DNA from: Orychophragmus violaceus
Lineage: Eukaryota > Streptophyta > Magnoliopsida > Brassicales > Brassicaceae
DNA length: 64,000 bases
Assembly (NCBI GenBank): GCA_030180135.1
Contig: CM058233.1
Coordinates: 59,230,500 to 59,294,499, forward strand
Direction: 5' to 3'
The notes beneath the pieces are model-generated. The model saw only the letters and a program-made list of their open reading frames with translations, did no database searches and was not told the origin of the DNA. The number at the start of each line of letters is the position of its first letter. The stretch's first letter is position 1. Of this stretch, positions 1-11,518 are shown piece by piece. Both the position numbers and the translations under genes were made by a program.

Positions 1-1499
1 AACCTACACAATTTGAATCGAGAAAAAGTTTATATTAATATTCAAGATAAGTCTATACATATATACTAATAAAGAAAATTAAATGTATGTACAATACCTT
101 GCATTAACGTCTGTAATAATTTCTTTACATGTTGTACAATCAAACTCAACTAGTTTTCCATCATCAACATCATTACTTGCATCGTACACTTTCTTGTTGC
201 ATTTAGCACATGCAGGGTAATACCAACTTTGACTCAAATCAATTGACTCAATGGTGGCACATGTAATGCATTTTCCATGCTTCATCAATAGAACGCATTG
301 ACATATCAATAAATCATACGGTTCAAAATTTTCCAAATAAGCAACCTTGAAATAGCATGTTTACCTCATAATCAACTACAATCTCAGATATTGTAAGTTT
401 CTTGTTCCTTTTGCAAAAAAACTCATCATACATCGTCGTATTCGAACCAAGTGAAAGTTGACTGGATTCACCATTGGTAATCATAAGATTATCCGACGGT
501 AATCTTAAAAAAACATTTTTAGTTAGAAAAATAAACATTTATAAAAACTAAAATATTTTAAAGATAAAACTCTTACCTCTTACGAAACTTGTACACGTAA
601 GAACTGTTTGGATTTAGAAGAACTTTGGTTGAATTAAATCCACTAGATATGGACCATTCATATTCGTTTTAAAAGAGGACATGATTAGTATACCAAATTA
701 TTTAGATCTAAATTAAATAAATATAAACAAAAATATAAATGTTAAACCGCGGATAATTGACCTTGATAAGATTTGCAGCTTGCAAACCTCATGACAAAGA
801 TGATTTCATCTCCTTCATTATTTGCATTGAAATCGAACACTTGTTGAGCATATTCACCCCACAATGTACACTTTAAACGCAAATCTCTGTAAATCAATAA
901 GATACATTATATGAATAATTTTTTAAAAAATAATATAAAACATAATATATGTACACTTATGAATCGTTTCTCTATTCTAGGTTTAATCTTTTTGTGCTCA
1001 TTTCATATTGTTTCTTGACATTATCTAGCGACCTTAAAGCAACGATATGACCAATCACGTCTGCAAACAATTGTTAAAAATAATGTATAAATAGAGAAAT
1101 TGCCTCATCCAAATCTTTCATTACAATTGCCTCATCTTCAAACAACGTTTGCCCAAATTTCCTTGTCATGTCCTGATCGAGAGTTGCATGTATTCTTGTA
1201 CCCTGATTATCGAGGTTTAAAAAACTAAAGTTAGTATATCATATATACGAATATAAATGTGCAACAATTTAAAAAATTTCAATCGTTATAATAAAACTTG
1301 ATGTTTAAAATAAGAGTTTAGTAACTAAGAATAATACCTCAGAATCAACTAAAACCATCTCAATCGCTTGAAAAACATTGGAAAAAATAACCCTCCATGA
1401 AGAAAGTATCTTCACATTAGTCTTGAATTTCTCCAAAGAAGCGGGGACAATTTGTTTGATAGTAACATGTTTTATTTTCTTTTTGATAAAAATCGACAT
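1..1499 (-). pseudogene. RPA1-like (OB-fold) pseudogene, copy A, cut by window edge
   Basis: Exons on the minus strand read like the large subunit of replication protein A (single-stranded DNA binding), of the kind expanded in Brassicaceae and carried by Helitrons. Exon 1 starts at the ATG at 1499 (MSIFIKKK) and ends with IEMVLVDSE followed by a GT donor at about 1337. Exon 2 (about 1205-1095) gives GTRIHATLDQDM. Next come DVIGHIVALRSLDN (about 1062-960), an OB-fold segment DLRLKCTLWGEYAQQVFDF (about 887-760), STKVLLNPN (about 655-580), and a C-terminal C4 zinc-finger exon at 79-290 (YYPACAKCNKKV ... FDCTTC). Damage: an in-frame TAG after KRLNLE near 970, and loss of about 230 bp of exon 2 compared with copy B at 23661-25996. 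The 3' exons lie left of the window. OB-fold/RPA assignment is firm; whether it was a host gene or a Helitron passenger is not visible here. Confidence 0.75.
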
Positions 1500-1563
1500 T
1501 TTTACTGCAGAAATCCTATCAAATGTTTCAATAGTAATATTTTCTACTGAATAAAACACCCCG

Positions 1564-1572
1564 TATATATAG
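1564..1572 (-). promoter_or_regulatory. TATA box of RPA-like copy A
   Basis: The minus strand reads CTATATATAC about 65 bp upstream of the ATG at 1499. The same box is kept at the matching place in copy B (about 26060-26068). Position and conservation support a core promoter; activity is inferred. Confidence 0.5.
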
Positions 1573-2174
1573 AAGGCTAGAAGTAGGTTTAAGAGAATAA
1601 CGGGTCGAATTAACTATTTGTGTGTTGAAAAGGTGGAAACTCTATATTATATTTGGAAATTTTCTTATATTTAATATTTTTAAAATATATTATTGGTCAA
1701 GTTTGTAAACTCAATCGTTACATTTAATTGTTTAAATTATACTATCAGTCACGTTTTGTATTAAACTAACAAAAGTTTATTTTTTCTGTGACGGAGTTAA
1801 TGATTCCGTGAAGTTATTTGACGGTGGAAATGTGTGAGCTAGTTTTAAGGTTATATGTGAGAGTTTTTTCAGTTTGATGGTTTATGTTGTGAGTGCAAAT
1901 GTGTGAAGGTTTAAAGTGTTAGTAAGTTCTACTTTCATGGTTTTAAATGCGATTTTCCCTACGTATATATGGTAATAATCCGATATTTAAGATTGGCAAT
2001 CTAAATTATTGCTAAATCTCAAAACTAAAATTATTATCTCATTATTAATCTAACGATCAATATTTTGTTAGATTTGATTAGGATATTTTGTTTAACAATA
2101 GACTTACTCGGAATGTAAAATATTGTCGCACTTTTTCAAATTTATTCATTTTATAGACATCTATCGATGTACAC
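1573..2174. other. Spacer upstream of copy A, first part
   Basis: AT-rich non-coding DNA matching 26070-26580 (copy B). The two copies agree except at about 1727-1967. There copy A carries about 235 bp (with GTGACGGAGTTAATGATTCCG) where copy B has about 170 bp of unrelated sequence, so one or both received a small insertion or replacement. The spacer resumes at 20954 after the Gypsy insertion. Confidence 0.6.
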
Positions 2175-2179
2175 AATAT
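2175..2179. repeat. TSD of the Gypsy element, left copy
   Basis: AATAT directly before the LTR start TGTGAGAG; the same 5 bp follow the other LTR at 20949-20953. Confidence 0.93.
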
Positions 2180-3348
2180 TGTGAGAGTCGGAACTCGCAC
2201 AGTCAAAACTTGTAGAGCAAACTTTTTAGGGAACATAAACTTCAAAGATAAACGCGCCAAACTAGTAAACCGGAGGATATTTTATTGATAAGAGGTCGGA
2301 AAAGAGTACAAAGAATGAAAAACGAGAATACAAAGAAAGGAATCAGCTAAGAAAATTGCTAAGTTCTTAAGTCTAGACGCTAGGGTTTTTCGCTCTGCCT
2401 TAATCGTATGACTTCCATCTCCTTATATAGCTACGGTAAGTCGGCTTCGAGAATATTTCCGCAAGATTTACGCAAATCTTCCTGATGTTATCTCCTTCCT
2501 TTTTCCGTTAAGATTTACATTTTTATCTCGGATTTTCCTCTTTGGCTCGGAGATATCTTCTTCCTTACTTCTTTGTATCTATCCCTTTTCTTTGACAACC
2601 ATCTTTCCGCGGCTTGACCTATTTTCAGGATGGGCCGAGAACGGACGATCCGAGTCCATTTGCGCACAAACTTACTTATTCGGCCCAAAGTCTTGGGCGT
2701 CCAAACATTGCATGTTTGGGCCTAAGTTCTTATTTCTTTTAACTTGATCCGTCAGCCCAAGTTATTGGCCAAGAAGGTAAATGCCGATGTTTCCGAAGAT
2801 GGATTGCGACAAGTTGTACACTTCGGCAAATGTTTGGTTATCCGTAGCGAGGTCCAGCTCGGAAGTTTACAAGAGGTGCATTCAGCTCGGAATTCCCGAA
2901 GGGGTAAACCATATTTGGAAAAGGAGAAAGGAAAGGTTCGGATCCGAGCCGGTTTAGCTCGGAGAGTCTGAGTTAGTTGCAACCAGCTTGGACCTGAGCT
3001 GGTTTAGCTCGGACGTATCCGAGCTTGTTCAGCTCGGTCCGAGCTGGTTTGGCTCGATTCCGAGCTGAATCAGCTCATTCTTTGTTTGTTTGGTTGTTTT
3101 GTTGATCCGCAATCCCTGTTGGAAGGTATGTTTTTCTGATTGGTCCATTGTATATGAAATGTCGCCTGAAATGTATCCGTTGAATCCATTTGTTCAATAA
3201 GTCGTTCAAGCGAAGCTGGCGATACTTCGCATAACTTGGTTATTCATACGAAACTTTGTTTGTCCGATGCGGACATTCGTTTGTGTCCGATTGTTTGATC
3301 TTGTCTTCGGCTATTGTTTTCATCGAGGGGGGGTTTTTGACCCCAACA
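2180..3348 (-). repeat. 3' LTR of the Gypsy/Tat element
   Basis: On the plus strand it runs from TGTGAGAGTCGG to TTTTTGACCCCAACA and matches 19895-20948. It is longer than the right LTR mainly because of about 150 bp at roughly 3100-3260 that the right copy lacks. The number of AGCTCGGA/TCCGAGCT units also differs (2950-3080 here; 20570-20840 in the right LTR). Confidence 0.9.
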
Positions 3349-3362
3349 GTTAGCCCCCCAGC
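3349..3362 (-). other. Polypurine tract of the Gypsy/Tat element
   Basis: On the minus strand CTGGGGGGCTAAC lies directly upstream of the 3' LTR, as expected for the plus-strand primer of an LTR retrotransposon. Confidence 0.75.
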
Positions 3363-3532
3363 TCGTCAAACTCGAATGTGATGATGGCGAGGTTATTTTG
3401 TATTCCAGGCGAAAACAATTGCTCGAAAGAGCTAACTCGGCTATTCGGAACTGACCTTCTATGCATAGTTTGGCCGATTCCGAGATCATTATGAGAAACC
3501 ATGTGAAATTATGATTCTACCCCCACTCCTTC

Positions 3533-3540
3533 TATAAATA
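3533..3540 (+). promoter_or_regulatory. TATA box of the antisense gene in the Gypsy element
   Basis: TATAAATA is followed by a CT/CA-rich leader (TTCATTCACTCACTCTCTC) and, at 3725, by the antisense coding region. Orientation is opposite to gag-pol. A promoter here is inferred from sequence layout only. Confidence 0.55.
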
Positions 3541-4723
3541 TTCTTCATCTTCCATTCATTTCTTCATTCACTCACTCTCTCTAGATTTTGTAAGTTTCTC
3601 TCTCTATGCTCTTTCTCGATTGTTTTTGATCATTCCTCATCAGACTCTTTCAGTTTTTCCTCCCCCCTTTTTTTTGTAGATTGCCATAGCTTGGACGATG
3701 TCATTCTAGAGCGCACCCCTTCCGATGTCTCAACGCGAACACGCGAAAGCTAAAAGGAAAGCGGCGGCAGAAGAAAAGAGGCAAAGAAGCAAGGGAAATG
3801 CGTCCGAGGTAGCCGGAGATGGCCAAGAAGCCGTGCAAGGTATGTTTCTTAATCAAGAGGTTCCCAAGGTTACAGGCGAACTGGAAACTGGCCAAAACTC
3901 CGGCGCTTTCCGTATCTCCAAAGGAGCAGTCTTGGGTTTGGAAGCTCAGAATGTTCCGCCTGAGAAGAGAAAGAAAAGGATCAGGAGAGCAGGTGGCCTT
4001 GAAGCTCCTCGCGCCGTCCCGAAGTCTGTTTCGAGCGGCATGAAGTTTAAGGGTCCTGCTTATGATAATGTCGCGGAAGTTACGAAGTTCTGTTCTGGAG
4101 TATGGTACGCGGGAGATGATCCGGTCCAATATGGGGATATGTCGTGTGGCGATTCGCTTACTCATGCTGGCCAAGATTTCTTAAAGGTAGAAACCTTTCC
4201 TCTTTGACTGGCGTGGCTGTTTACTGGACTGACTTTCATATACCCTCCCTTTTTTCAGTCATGGGCGTCGGTGAATAGGCAGGCTGCCGAATCCGAGAAA
4301 GAAATCCGTGGAGCTCAGGAATTGTTCTGCAAACATCTAGGCGAGAACCAGAAACTCCGAATTAAAAGCTGCGCGCGAACTACAAGCGGCTGAGTTTGAG
4401 GCTGCGCGGCACTCTACGAACACTGAAAAGGCGGAGGCTCTCGCTGAAGCCAAGGCTTTTAACCTGAAGCTCATGGAGGAGAACTCTTCCCGCGATGCTG
4501 CTTTGAAGGAGGCGACCAAGAAGAGGAGGAAAGGGATGTTTGATAATTTTTCGTCCCACTTTAAGAAGCTTCGCGACATTTTTGCCAAATTTCCCACGGC
4601 CAAAAAGAGGCACTGCGATTTTATCGAAACAAATAGCAACCTTGAGATGATCGCCGCGCTGAAGGCACAGGATCCTCCAGCGTTCGAGGCCGAGGAGGAG
4701 GAGCTCGAGATCACGAGGGCGGC

Positions 4724-5327
4724 TGATGCAATATCAAAAAGTGAATCAAGGTCTTCAATACATGGGTTTATTATGAGAATCTCAGCCTCATAACTTCATA
4801 AAAAAAGTCAAGGATTCTCATTCAATGACAATGGCTAAATTGGTAGCAAGAAGACTAATATTTGATTTAGCTAATTTTTCTCTTTTTGTATAAATGTAAA
4901 TCATTTCTTTTAATGTATTTTATTGTAAAGATCACATTGTAAGAGCTATAAAAATCTCAATTGTTCCATTGTAAATAATATAGAAATTTTTGGAAAAAAT
5001 AAGAGTTCTCTCTTCTAAAGCTTTTATGCTTTTGTACTTTGTTTCTCTAAGTTGTGCGGATTCCCCTTCTTAGAAAACATTATGAATCTATGTCTTATGT
5101 GTGGATTCACTAAGGCTTAGATTCTTGATCTTATCACAAAGGCTTTCACACCTTTGAGTGGCGATCTTCAATTCACCATCAACTCCATCTAACCATCCAT
5201 TAAAAAGCCTTGAGAGCGCCTTCGGCCAACAAGCTTTTTCCATTCGACCATCGACCACGGATCAACCAGAGAGCATCTCCGACCAGCTGGGCGACCCAAA
5301 CAACTATCCACATCGGATCTTATATCA
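4724..5327 (+). repeat. 5' LTR of the TRIM-like element
   Basis: Starts TGATGCAATATC and ends GGATCTTATATCA; paired with 5750-6349. Confidence 0.9.
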
Positions 5328-5329
5328 TT

Positions 5330-5341
5330 TGGTATCAGAGC
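5330..5341 (+). other. Primer binding site (tRNA-iMet) of the TRIM-like element
   Basis: TGGTATCAGAGC, complementary to the 3' end of initiator tRNA-Met, 2 bp after the 5' LTR. Confidence 0.9.
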
Positions 5342-5749
5342 CGAATGTCCTATCATCTATCTTTTTAGTTTTTTTTGTTTAGTTGTTTTCTTTTTCATTT
5401 CATTTTAATTTCGAAAACCAACAAAAAAATGTTTTCTGTTTTTGTTCTTTTAAAAAAAAAATATTAAAAAAAAAATAAAATAGTTTTTCTTTATTTTTCC
5501 TAAAGTTTTATTTTTCTCATAAAAAATATTTCCTTTTATTTTTGATTTTTCAGTTTAACAGAAAAAAAACTTTTATAAAAATTATATTACTTTTTCCTAA
5601 ATAAAATTTCATCCATAAAAACTTTTCAAAAAAAAAAAATTACTTTCGTTTTGTTTCTTGAAAAAATAATTCGTTTTTTTTCTTTTCATTAAAAAAAAAA
5701 CTCAAGGTGAAACGGTTTTGAGGACAAAACCATTTGAAGAGGGAGAGAA

Positions 5750-6349
5750 TGATACAATATCAAAAAGTGAATCAAGGTCTTCAATACATGGGTTTATTAT
5801 GAGAATCTCAGCCTCATAACTTCATAAAAAAGTCAAGGATTCTCATTCAATGACAATTGCTAAATTGGTGGCAAGAAGACTAATATTTGATTTAGCTAAT
5901 TTTCCTCTTTTTGTATAAATGTAAATCATTTCTTTTAATGTATTTATTGTAAAGATCACATTGTAAGAGCTATAAAAAGCTCAATTGTTCCATTATAAAT
6001 AATATAGAAATTTTTGGAAAAAAGAGAGTTCTCTCTTCTAAAGTTTTTATGCTTTGTTCTTTGTTTCTCTAAGTTGTGCGGATTCCCCTTCTTAGAAAAC
6101 ATTATGAATCTATGTCTTATGTGTGGATTCACTAAGGCTTAGAATCTTGATCTTATCACAAAGGCTTTCACACCTTTGAGTGGCGATCTTCAATTCACCA
6201 TCAACTCCATCTAACCATCCATTAAAAAGCCTTGAGAGCGCCTTCGGCCAGCAAGCTTTTTCCATTCGACCATTGATCACGGATCAACCAGAGAGCGTCT
6301 CCGACCAGCTGGGCGACCCAAACAACTATCCACCTCGGATCTTATATCA
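5750..6349 (+). repeat. 3' LTR of the TRIM-like element
   Basis: Starts TGATACAATATC and ends GGATCTTATATCA, followed by the TSD GCGGC. Confidence 0.9.
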
Positions 6350-6526
6350 GCGGCACTTCTTGCGGATGATGTCCCTGAGTTCGACCGGTTGATGACCGGG
6401 GCGGGGAATTGCTTCAACTTCTCTCCTTTTTCTGGGGATTATGGTGGGCCGTTGCAGTGGGACTCTACCCTCGTTGATGACACGGAGTCTACCGGCGTTT
6501 CCAATGCCTACGGCTCCTATCTTTGA

Positions 6527-7960
6527 AAGTCGCGTTTGTCTGTGTTATTCTCTTGATCGTTGTTGTCTCCGAAATGGTTGATCATTCCACCTTAAGAATC
6601 ATTTGCTTTAAATAAACTACTTTTGTTTTAAGTTTCTGAAATCGTTTTCCGGATCCTTTTTGTTTTTAGTCTCTGAGATCATTTTTCAGACGGCGTCTTG
6701 TAAGTTATCGGAAAACACTACTCAGAGATCAAAGTTGGGTTGGCTCGGGGAGCCTGATATTCGTCGATCTGAGCTTTATTTCGTGCGATGGCCGCGATTT
6801 CGAGTTTTTCCGAAGCGCTTGGTCTATTGATTATTGGTTTTTGGGGGTGTCACAAACACCATCCTTTTGCGGATATATGTTCGTCATGGGCCGTCGTGTA
6901 TAGCGACGCCATATCAGGTTTTGCTACCGAGTTCGAGGAGTACGTCTACTCCTCTTGCGGATTTACAATGATCAGATCAGTGTGCTCGGAAGCGTCTTAC
7001 CGGGTTTCGAAATTAAGTCTGAGAAGTAACAAAATGTTTTTCTCTTGCTGGCTTATAATGACTAGACCAGTGTGCTCAGAAGCGTCTTACTGGGTTTTGC
7101 AATGATAAGATCAGTGTGCTCGGAAGCGTCTTACTAGGTTTCGAGTCCGAGAAATAACAATACGTTTTTCTCCTGTGGACTTATAATGTTTAGACCAGTG
7201 TGCTCGGAAGCGTCTTACTGGGTTTTTAGGAGTTTTACGGATGACTTTAGTACTAGTGCGGGGTCTGCCGTCTTACATTCCCAAGTCGGTCGTGTACTCA
7301 ATAATGATGTTGTTTGGATTACTGGGTTTGGATTTTCGATCCCGACTTTCTGCGAGACTTTCGATCCCGACTTTCTGCGAGACTTTGGATTTTTGGTCGT
7401 CTTACTGGGTTTGGATTTCCGATCCCGACTTTCTGAGAGACTCTCGCCTCGCATCTTTTGTTCACCAAAAATAAACCGGTATCCGCAGGACCACCTTTCA
7501 AAGATACCAAACCAAGATATACTTGGTTAGAACGTCAATTTACCAGTGTGCTGAGTAGCGTCATACTGGATTTTGGGGTCTATTATCGTCTCCAGTACTG
7601 GTGCGGCGGATTTGAAGACCTGTCAACAACCCATATTCGGGATCTTACGTCAACCTCTCGACTTATGTTCCCTTCGCCGATAATAAACATACCTTGGCCG
7701 TATCTAAATTTTATATAGCGCTCTTTTATCCGTTTGTTGGATGTATAGAGCCTCAATCTATATAGGACGTGTTGGCTAGTATCCACGATGGATGTATGTG
7801 TTTGTCCGCCGCGGCCGTCAGCGGACAAGATAAGCAATTCCTATCAAATATGCATGTGTCGTAATAGTAGGCGAATTCTAAGTTACAAAGTTTATATCCT
7901 AATTTTGATCTAAGAGAAATGGACTGAAATGAAAAGGGGAAAAGGAGTTTATTTTTGTTA
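6527..7960. repeat. Gypsy 3' non-coding region with short tandem repeats
   Basis: Between the antisense gene and the palindrome array. A unit CAGTGTGCTCGGAAGCGTCTTAC occurs about five times (near 6977, 7070, 7110, 7195 and, diverged, 7543), mostly preceded by GAC or GAT. A second unit CGATCCCGACTTTCTGCGAGA occurs two to three times at 7338-7440. I see no believable coding region here on either strand. Confidence 0.7.
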
Positions 7961-8029
7961 CCGGATAACTCCAAGGGCATGGTCAGATTGTTGAAATTTT
8001 GCAGGTGTGCCGTGTCTCCAGCCAAGATC

Positions 8030-8700
8030 TGTTGTGTGGAATTTCCGCGGAGAATGGTCAGCTCGGAATTCTTGCGGAGAACGGCCAGCTCGGAAATCCA
8101 AGTCGGCTTAGCTCAGAAATTCCGAGCTGGTTCAGCTCGGATCCGAGCTGGTTCAGCTCGGAATTTCCGAGCTGGTTTAGCTCAGATCCGAGCTGGTTTA
8201 GCTCGGATCCAGGCTAGTTCAGCTCGGAAATCCGAGCTCGTTTAGTTCGGTGGTTCTGAGCTGGTTTGGCTAGCTAGGATTTTCCTAGCTGATCTGCTGG
8301 AAAGTTCCCAGCTGATTTGCCCGGACTTTCCTAGCTGGTTTGCTGGGAAGTTCCCAGCTGATCTGCTCGAACTTCCCTAGCTGGCTTACTGGAAATTTCC
8401 TAGCTGATTTGCTGGAACGTTCCAAACTAGTTTGTTTGATCAGTTTGGATTTTCCTAGCTGATTTGTTGAATATTTCCGAGCTGGTTTGCTCGGACTTTC
8501 CTAGCTGGTTTGCTGGGAAGTTCCTAGCTTATCTGCTCGGACTTCCCTAGCTGGTTTGCTGGAAAGTTCTTAGCTGATTTTCTGGGAAGTTCCTTAGCTG
8601 ATTTGCTGGAACGTTCCAAGCTAGTTTGTTTGATCAGCTTGGATTTTCCTAGCTAATTTGCTGGAAATTTCCGAGATAGTTCTTTGGAGATTTCCAAGTA
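8030..8700. repeat. Array of AGCTCGGA/TCCGAGCT palindromic repeats
   Basis: First sub-array (about 8040-8260): imperfect units such as AGCTCGGATCCGAGCTGGTT, partly palindromic. Second sub-array (about 8270-8690): related units of the form CTGGGAAGTTCCTAGCTGATT. The first motif also fills parts of both LTRs (2950-3080, 20570-20840). It lies downstream of integrase in the Gypsy element and is non-coding. Confidence 0.85.
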
Positions 8701-8876
8701 GTTGGACAGATTTTGAGTTCGAGAATTGTTTTAAAAATTTCCAAATTCCAATGTGGAAGTATAGATATATACAGACCCACTCCCCCTTTTTTTGAGAGGG
8801 GGGACAGCTGAACCGATTGAAGATCGGCTGGGGGGATCAACCGTCCCGTAGTTCAAAATGTCTGACGTCTTAGTTT

Positions 8877-11518
8877 AATGATAATACTTCTTTAGATGCA
8901 TGACATTCCAACTTTTTGGAACCTCGATGCCGTTCATGTTAGTTAACTCGTACGCCCCTGGTCGGACTACTTTCGTGATTTTGTAAGGTCCTTCCCAGTT
9001 GGCTCCCAGCTTGCCTGCATTTCGCTCGGCGGTGTTTTGAAACACCTTCCGCAGAACCAAATCGCCTACGCAAAATCTTCTACGGCGGACGTTCGAGTTG
9101 TAGTACCTCGCGGCCGCTTGCTGATAATTTTGGATACAGACTAATGCTCTGTCACGTCGTTCGTCAATCAGGTCCAGTTCGCCGAGAAGCATCAAATGAT
9201 TTAGATCTTCCTATCTCGGGAGTAGTTCGCGACGTATCCCTGGGATTTTGACCTCGGCTGGGATTACGCATTCCGATCCGTATACGAGTGCGAATGGTGT
9301 TTCGCCAGTTGCTCGCCTGGGGGTTGTTCAATGTGACCACAAGACTCCTTCTAATTCATCCGCCCATCGTCCTTTCTTTTCGTTGAGTCGCTTTGTCAAA
9401 CCATCGAGGACTGTTTTGTTGGCAGCTTCGGCCTGCCCATTCCCTTGGGGATATCGCGGTGTCGACTTTTGTAGTCGTATCTTCCATTTCTCATAAAAAG
9501 CCTCGAAACGCGTTGAGATGAATTGTGAACCGTTGTCTGTAACAATCTCGTACGGTAATCCGTGCCGACATATGATATTCTTCCATACGAAGCTTTCGAC
9601 TTGGACGTCTTTGATGCTGGCATATGAATCGGCTTCAATCCATTTCGAAAAATAGTCTGTCAGGACTAGAAGGAATCGTTTCTGTTTGGATTGATGAAGC
9701 GGCCCTACTATGTCCATCGACCAACGCATGAATGGATAAGGTGCATAAATTGATGATAACAGTTCGGCCGTTTGGCGGATGGTCGGAGCGTGCCTTTGGT
9801 ATTTTTCACATTTTCGAGAAAAATTCTCGCAGTCTTTCGTAATTGTTGGCCAGAAGTAGCCGTGGCGCTTTATTTTTACTGCTAGTGCTCTTCCTCCAGA
9901 ATGATTTCCGCATGAGCCGCTGTGGACATCTTCCATAACTCGTCTTTCTTCTCCGCCCTCGACGCAGGACATTAAGGGACCGGATAGTCTCCATTTCTAA
10001 ATATTTCCTTCCATCAAAACATAGCGAGAGGCATGCACTTTAATTTTGCGCACTGCCCACTTGTCATCAGGGAGTTCGCTATTTGTTATGTACGAACGGA
10101 TCGTCTCTATCCACTTCTTGTCATAACCATATTCTCCATCAGTCCGTACGTTTGTCTCGGGATTATCTTCTTCTGGCGGAAAGTTCATCTTCCTCTTCTG
10201 GCTAATAAGCAAGATTGAACGTTTTGGAATTTTCAATGCTTGGGTGTTCTATAAACTCCACCGGAATGATCCGCTTCAAGCCTGGTTCTGGCGTCGAGGC
10301 CAGTGCTGCCAATGCGTCGTCTGGGTCATTTTCTCCTCGGGGAATTCGTTTCAGATTGAAGCTCTTGAGTGGTTTCACCAAACCCTAGACGATTTTTAGG
10401 TATGCGTCCATCCTTTCGTCCCTTGTCTTGTACTCTCCGCTGTATTGGCTTGCGACTAGTTGCGAGTCGCAGAATGCTTGTACGTTTCGGATCTTTAAGG
10501 CATGGACTAGTCTGAGTCCAAAAATTAGAGCTTCGTATTCTGCTTCGTTGTTTGAGGCGTGGAAAGTCAAGCGAAAAGATTACTCCAGTATCTCTTCGGT
10601 TGGCGAGGTCAGGCGGATTCCTACCCCGGATCCTTGTTTTGATGAGGAACCGTTTACGTGGAGTAACCAGTCTGAATCCTATGCTAATCGCTCTGCCCCT
10701 TCTTGCGGTAGCTCGATCAGGAAATCTGCCAGTACTTGCGACTTGGCGCATGTCCTGGATCGATACTCGATGTCGAATTCCCTGAGCTCTATCGCCCATT
10801 TGGCCAATCTCCCGGACTGGCTCGGACTATGAAGGATTGTCCGCTGTGGAAAATTTGTTAAGACTATGATTGAATGAGACTGAAAGTATGACCTTAATTT
10901 TTGGGCGGACATTACCAATGCGAGTGCCAGTTTCTCGATTTGTGGGTAGCGCGTTTCCGCGTCTGTTAGCGTTTGGCTGACATAGAAGATTGGCTTTTGC
11001 TCTCCACGATCCTCCCTGATAAGAACCCCACTTACCGCGGTTGCTGATACTGCTGTGTATAGGAACATGGGCTTTTCGTCAATTGGTTTTGCCAGTACTG
11101 GCGGATTCGCCAAATATTTCTTCAGCTGCTGAAAAGCTTCTTCGCATTTTTCGGACCACTCGAAAGTCTTGTTGCCCCTTAAGGTATCATAGAAAGGCAA
11201 GCACTTGTCGGTTGATCGCGAGATGAACCTGTTTAATGCTGCTACACGCCCTGTTAATCGTTGGACTTCACGTTTCGTCGTCGGCGAGGACATCTGGATC
11301 AGGGCGTTAATTTGTTTCGGATTTTCTTCGATGCCTCAGTGAGTAACGAGGTATCCGAGAAATTCTCCGGATGCTACTCCGAATCTGCATTTGGTTGGAT
11401 TGAGCTTCATGTTATGCTTATTTAGTTGTCCGAAACATTCGCGCAGATGTTCCACGTGGTATTTTTCTTTGAGAGACTTGACCAGCATGTCGTCTATGTA
11501 TACTTCCATAGTCCTTCT
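8877..11518 (-). pseudogene. Gypsy/Tat pol, 3' part: RT end, RNase H, second RNase H, integrase
   Basis: Read on the minus strand from 11518. RT motif with MEVYIDDMLVKS (catalytic YIDD, about 11500), RT thumb and connection, RNase H with FEWSEKCEEAFQQLK and FLYTAVSATAVSGVLI. Then a second, archaeal-type RNase H (about 10665-10385, SNNEAEYEALIFGL, DSQLV). Then integrase with WSMDIVGP, VTDNGSQF and NGQAEAANK, giving the D, D and E of the catalytic triad (9735-9400), and the C-terminal domain ending LKKYYH at 8877. Damage: stops after ERLA and ILE in the second RNase H, whose first catalytic Asp appears as Asn (LHVNGSS for LHVDGSS). There are stops after EGNI, at LWSH* and at LLPR* in the integrase part, and a frame change between 10385 and 10236. 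The RT start is on the other side of the Copia insertion. Confidence 0.9.

Larger units (their letters stand above)
4724..6349 (+). mobile_element. Small non-autonomous LTR retrotransposon (TRIM-like)
   Basis: Two LTRs (4724-5327 and 5750-6349) flank a 422-bp non-coding core of poly-T and poly-A runs. TSD GCGGC is perfect at 4719-4723 and 6350-6354. A tRNA-iMet type PBS (TGGTATCAGAGC) starts at 5330, and a purine-rich tract (GAAGAGGGAGAGAA) precedes the second LTR. There is no coding capacity. Structure is that of a TRIM/SMART-type element, though the LTRs of about 600 bp are longer than typical TRIM LTRs. By eye the LTRs differ at roughly 17 sites. Orientation is assigned from PBS and PPT. 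Confidence 0.92.
3725..6526 (+). pseudogene. Antisense accessory gene of the Tat element, split by an LTR element
   Basis: A spliced gene on the strand opposite to pol, just inside the 3' LTR. Exon 1 (3725-4186, ATG start) encodes 154 aa rich in Lys/Arg/Ala. An intron at 4187-4258 has GT...TTTTTTCAG borders. Exon 2 starts in frame at 4259 (SWASVNRQAAESEKE) and is strongly charged and coiled-coil-like (EKEIRGAQELF, KAEALAEAKAFNLKLMEEN). One extra base near 4355 shifts the frame. The correct frame resumes (ELKAARELQAAEFEAAR) until the LTR element at 4724-6349 interrupts it inside ITRA. It continues after the second TSD (LLADDVPEFDRLMTGAG) to the stop TGA at 6524-6526. Antisense ORFs at this place are known in Tat-lineage elements (Grande, Retand, Tat4); their function is unknown. 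Confidence 0.8.

Noticed and set aside
6960..7560. CRISPR-like regular repeat array
   Set aside because: Only about five diverged repeats, uneven spacing, inside a plant retrotransposon; a CRISPR array is not expected here.
10428..10832. Plus-strand 134-codon frame
   Set aside because: Shadow of the RNase H coding strand of the Gypsy element.
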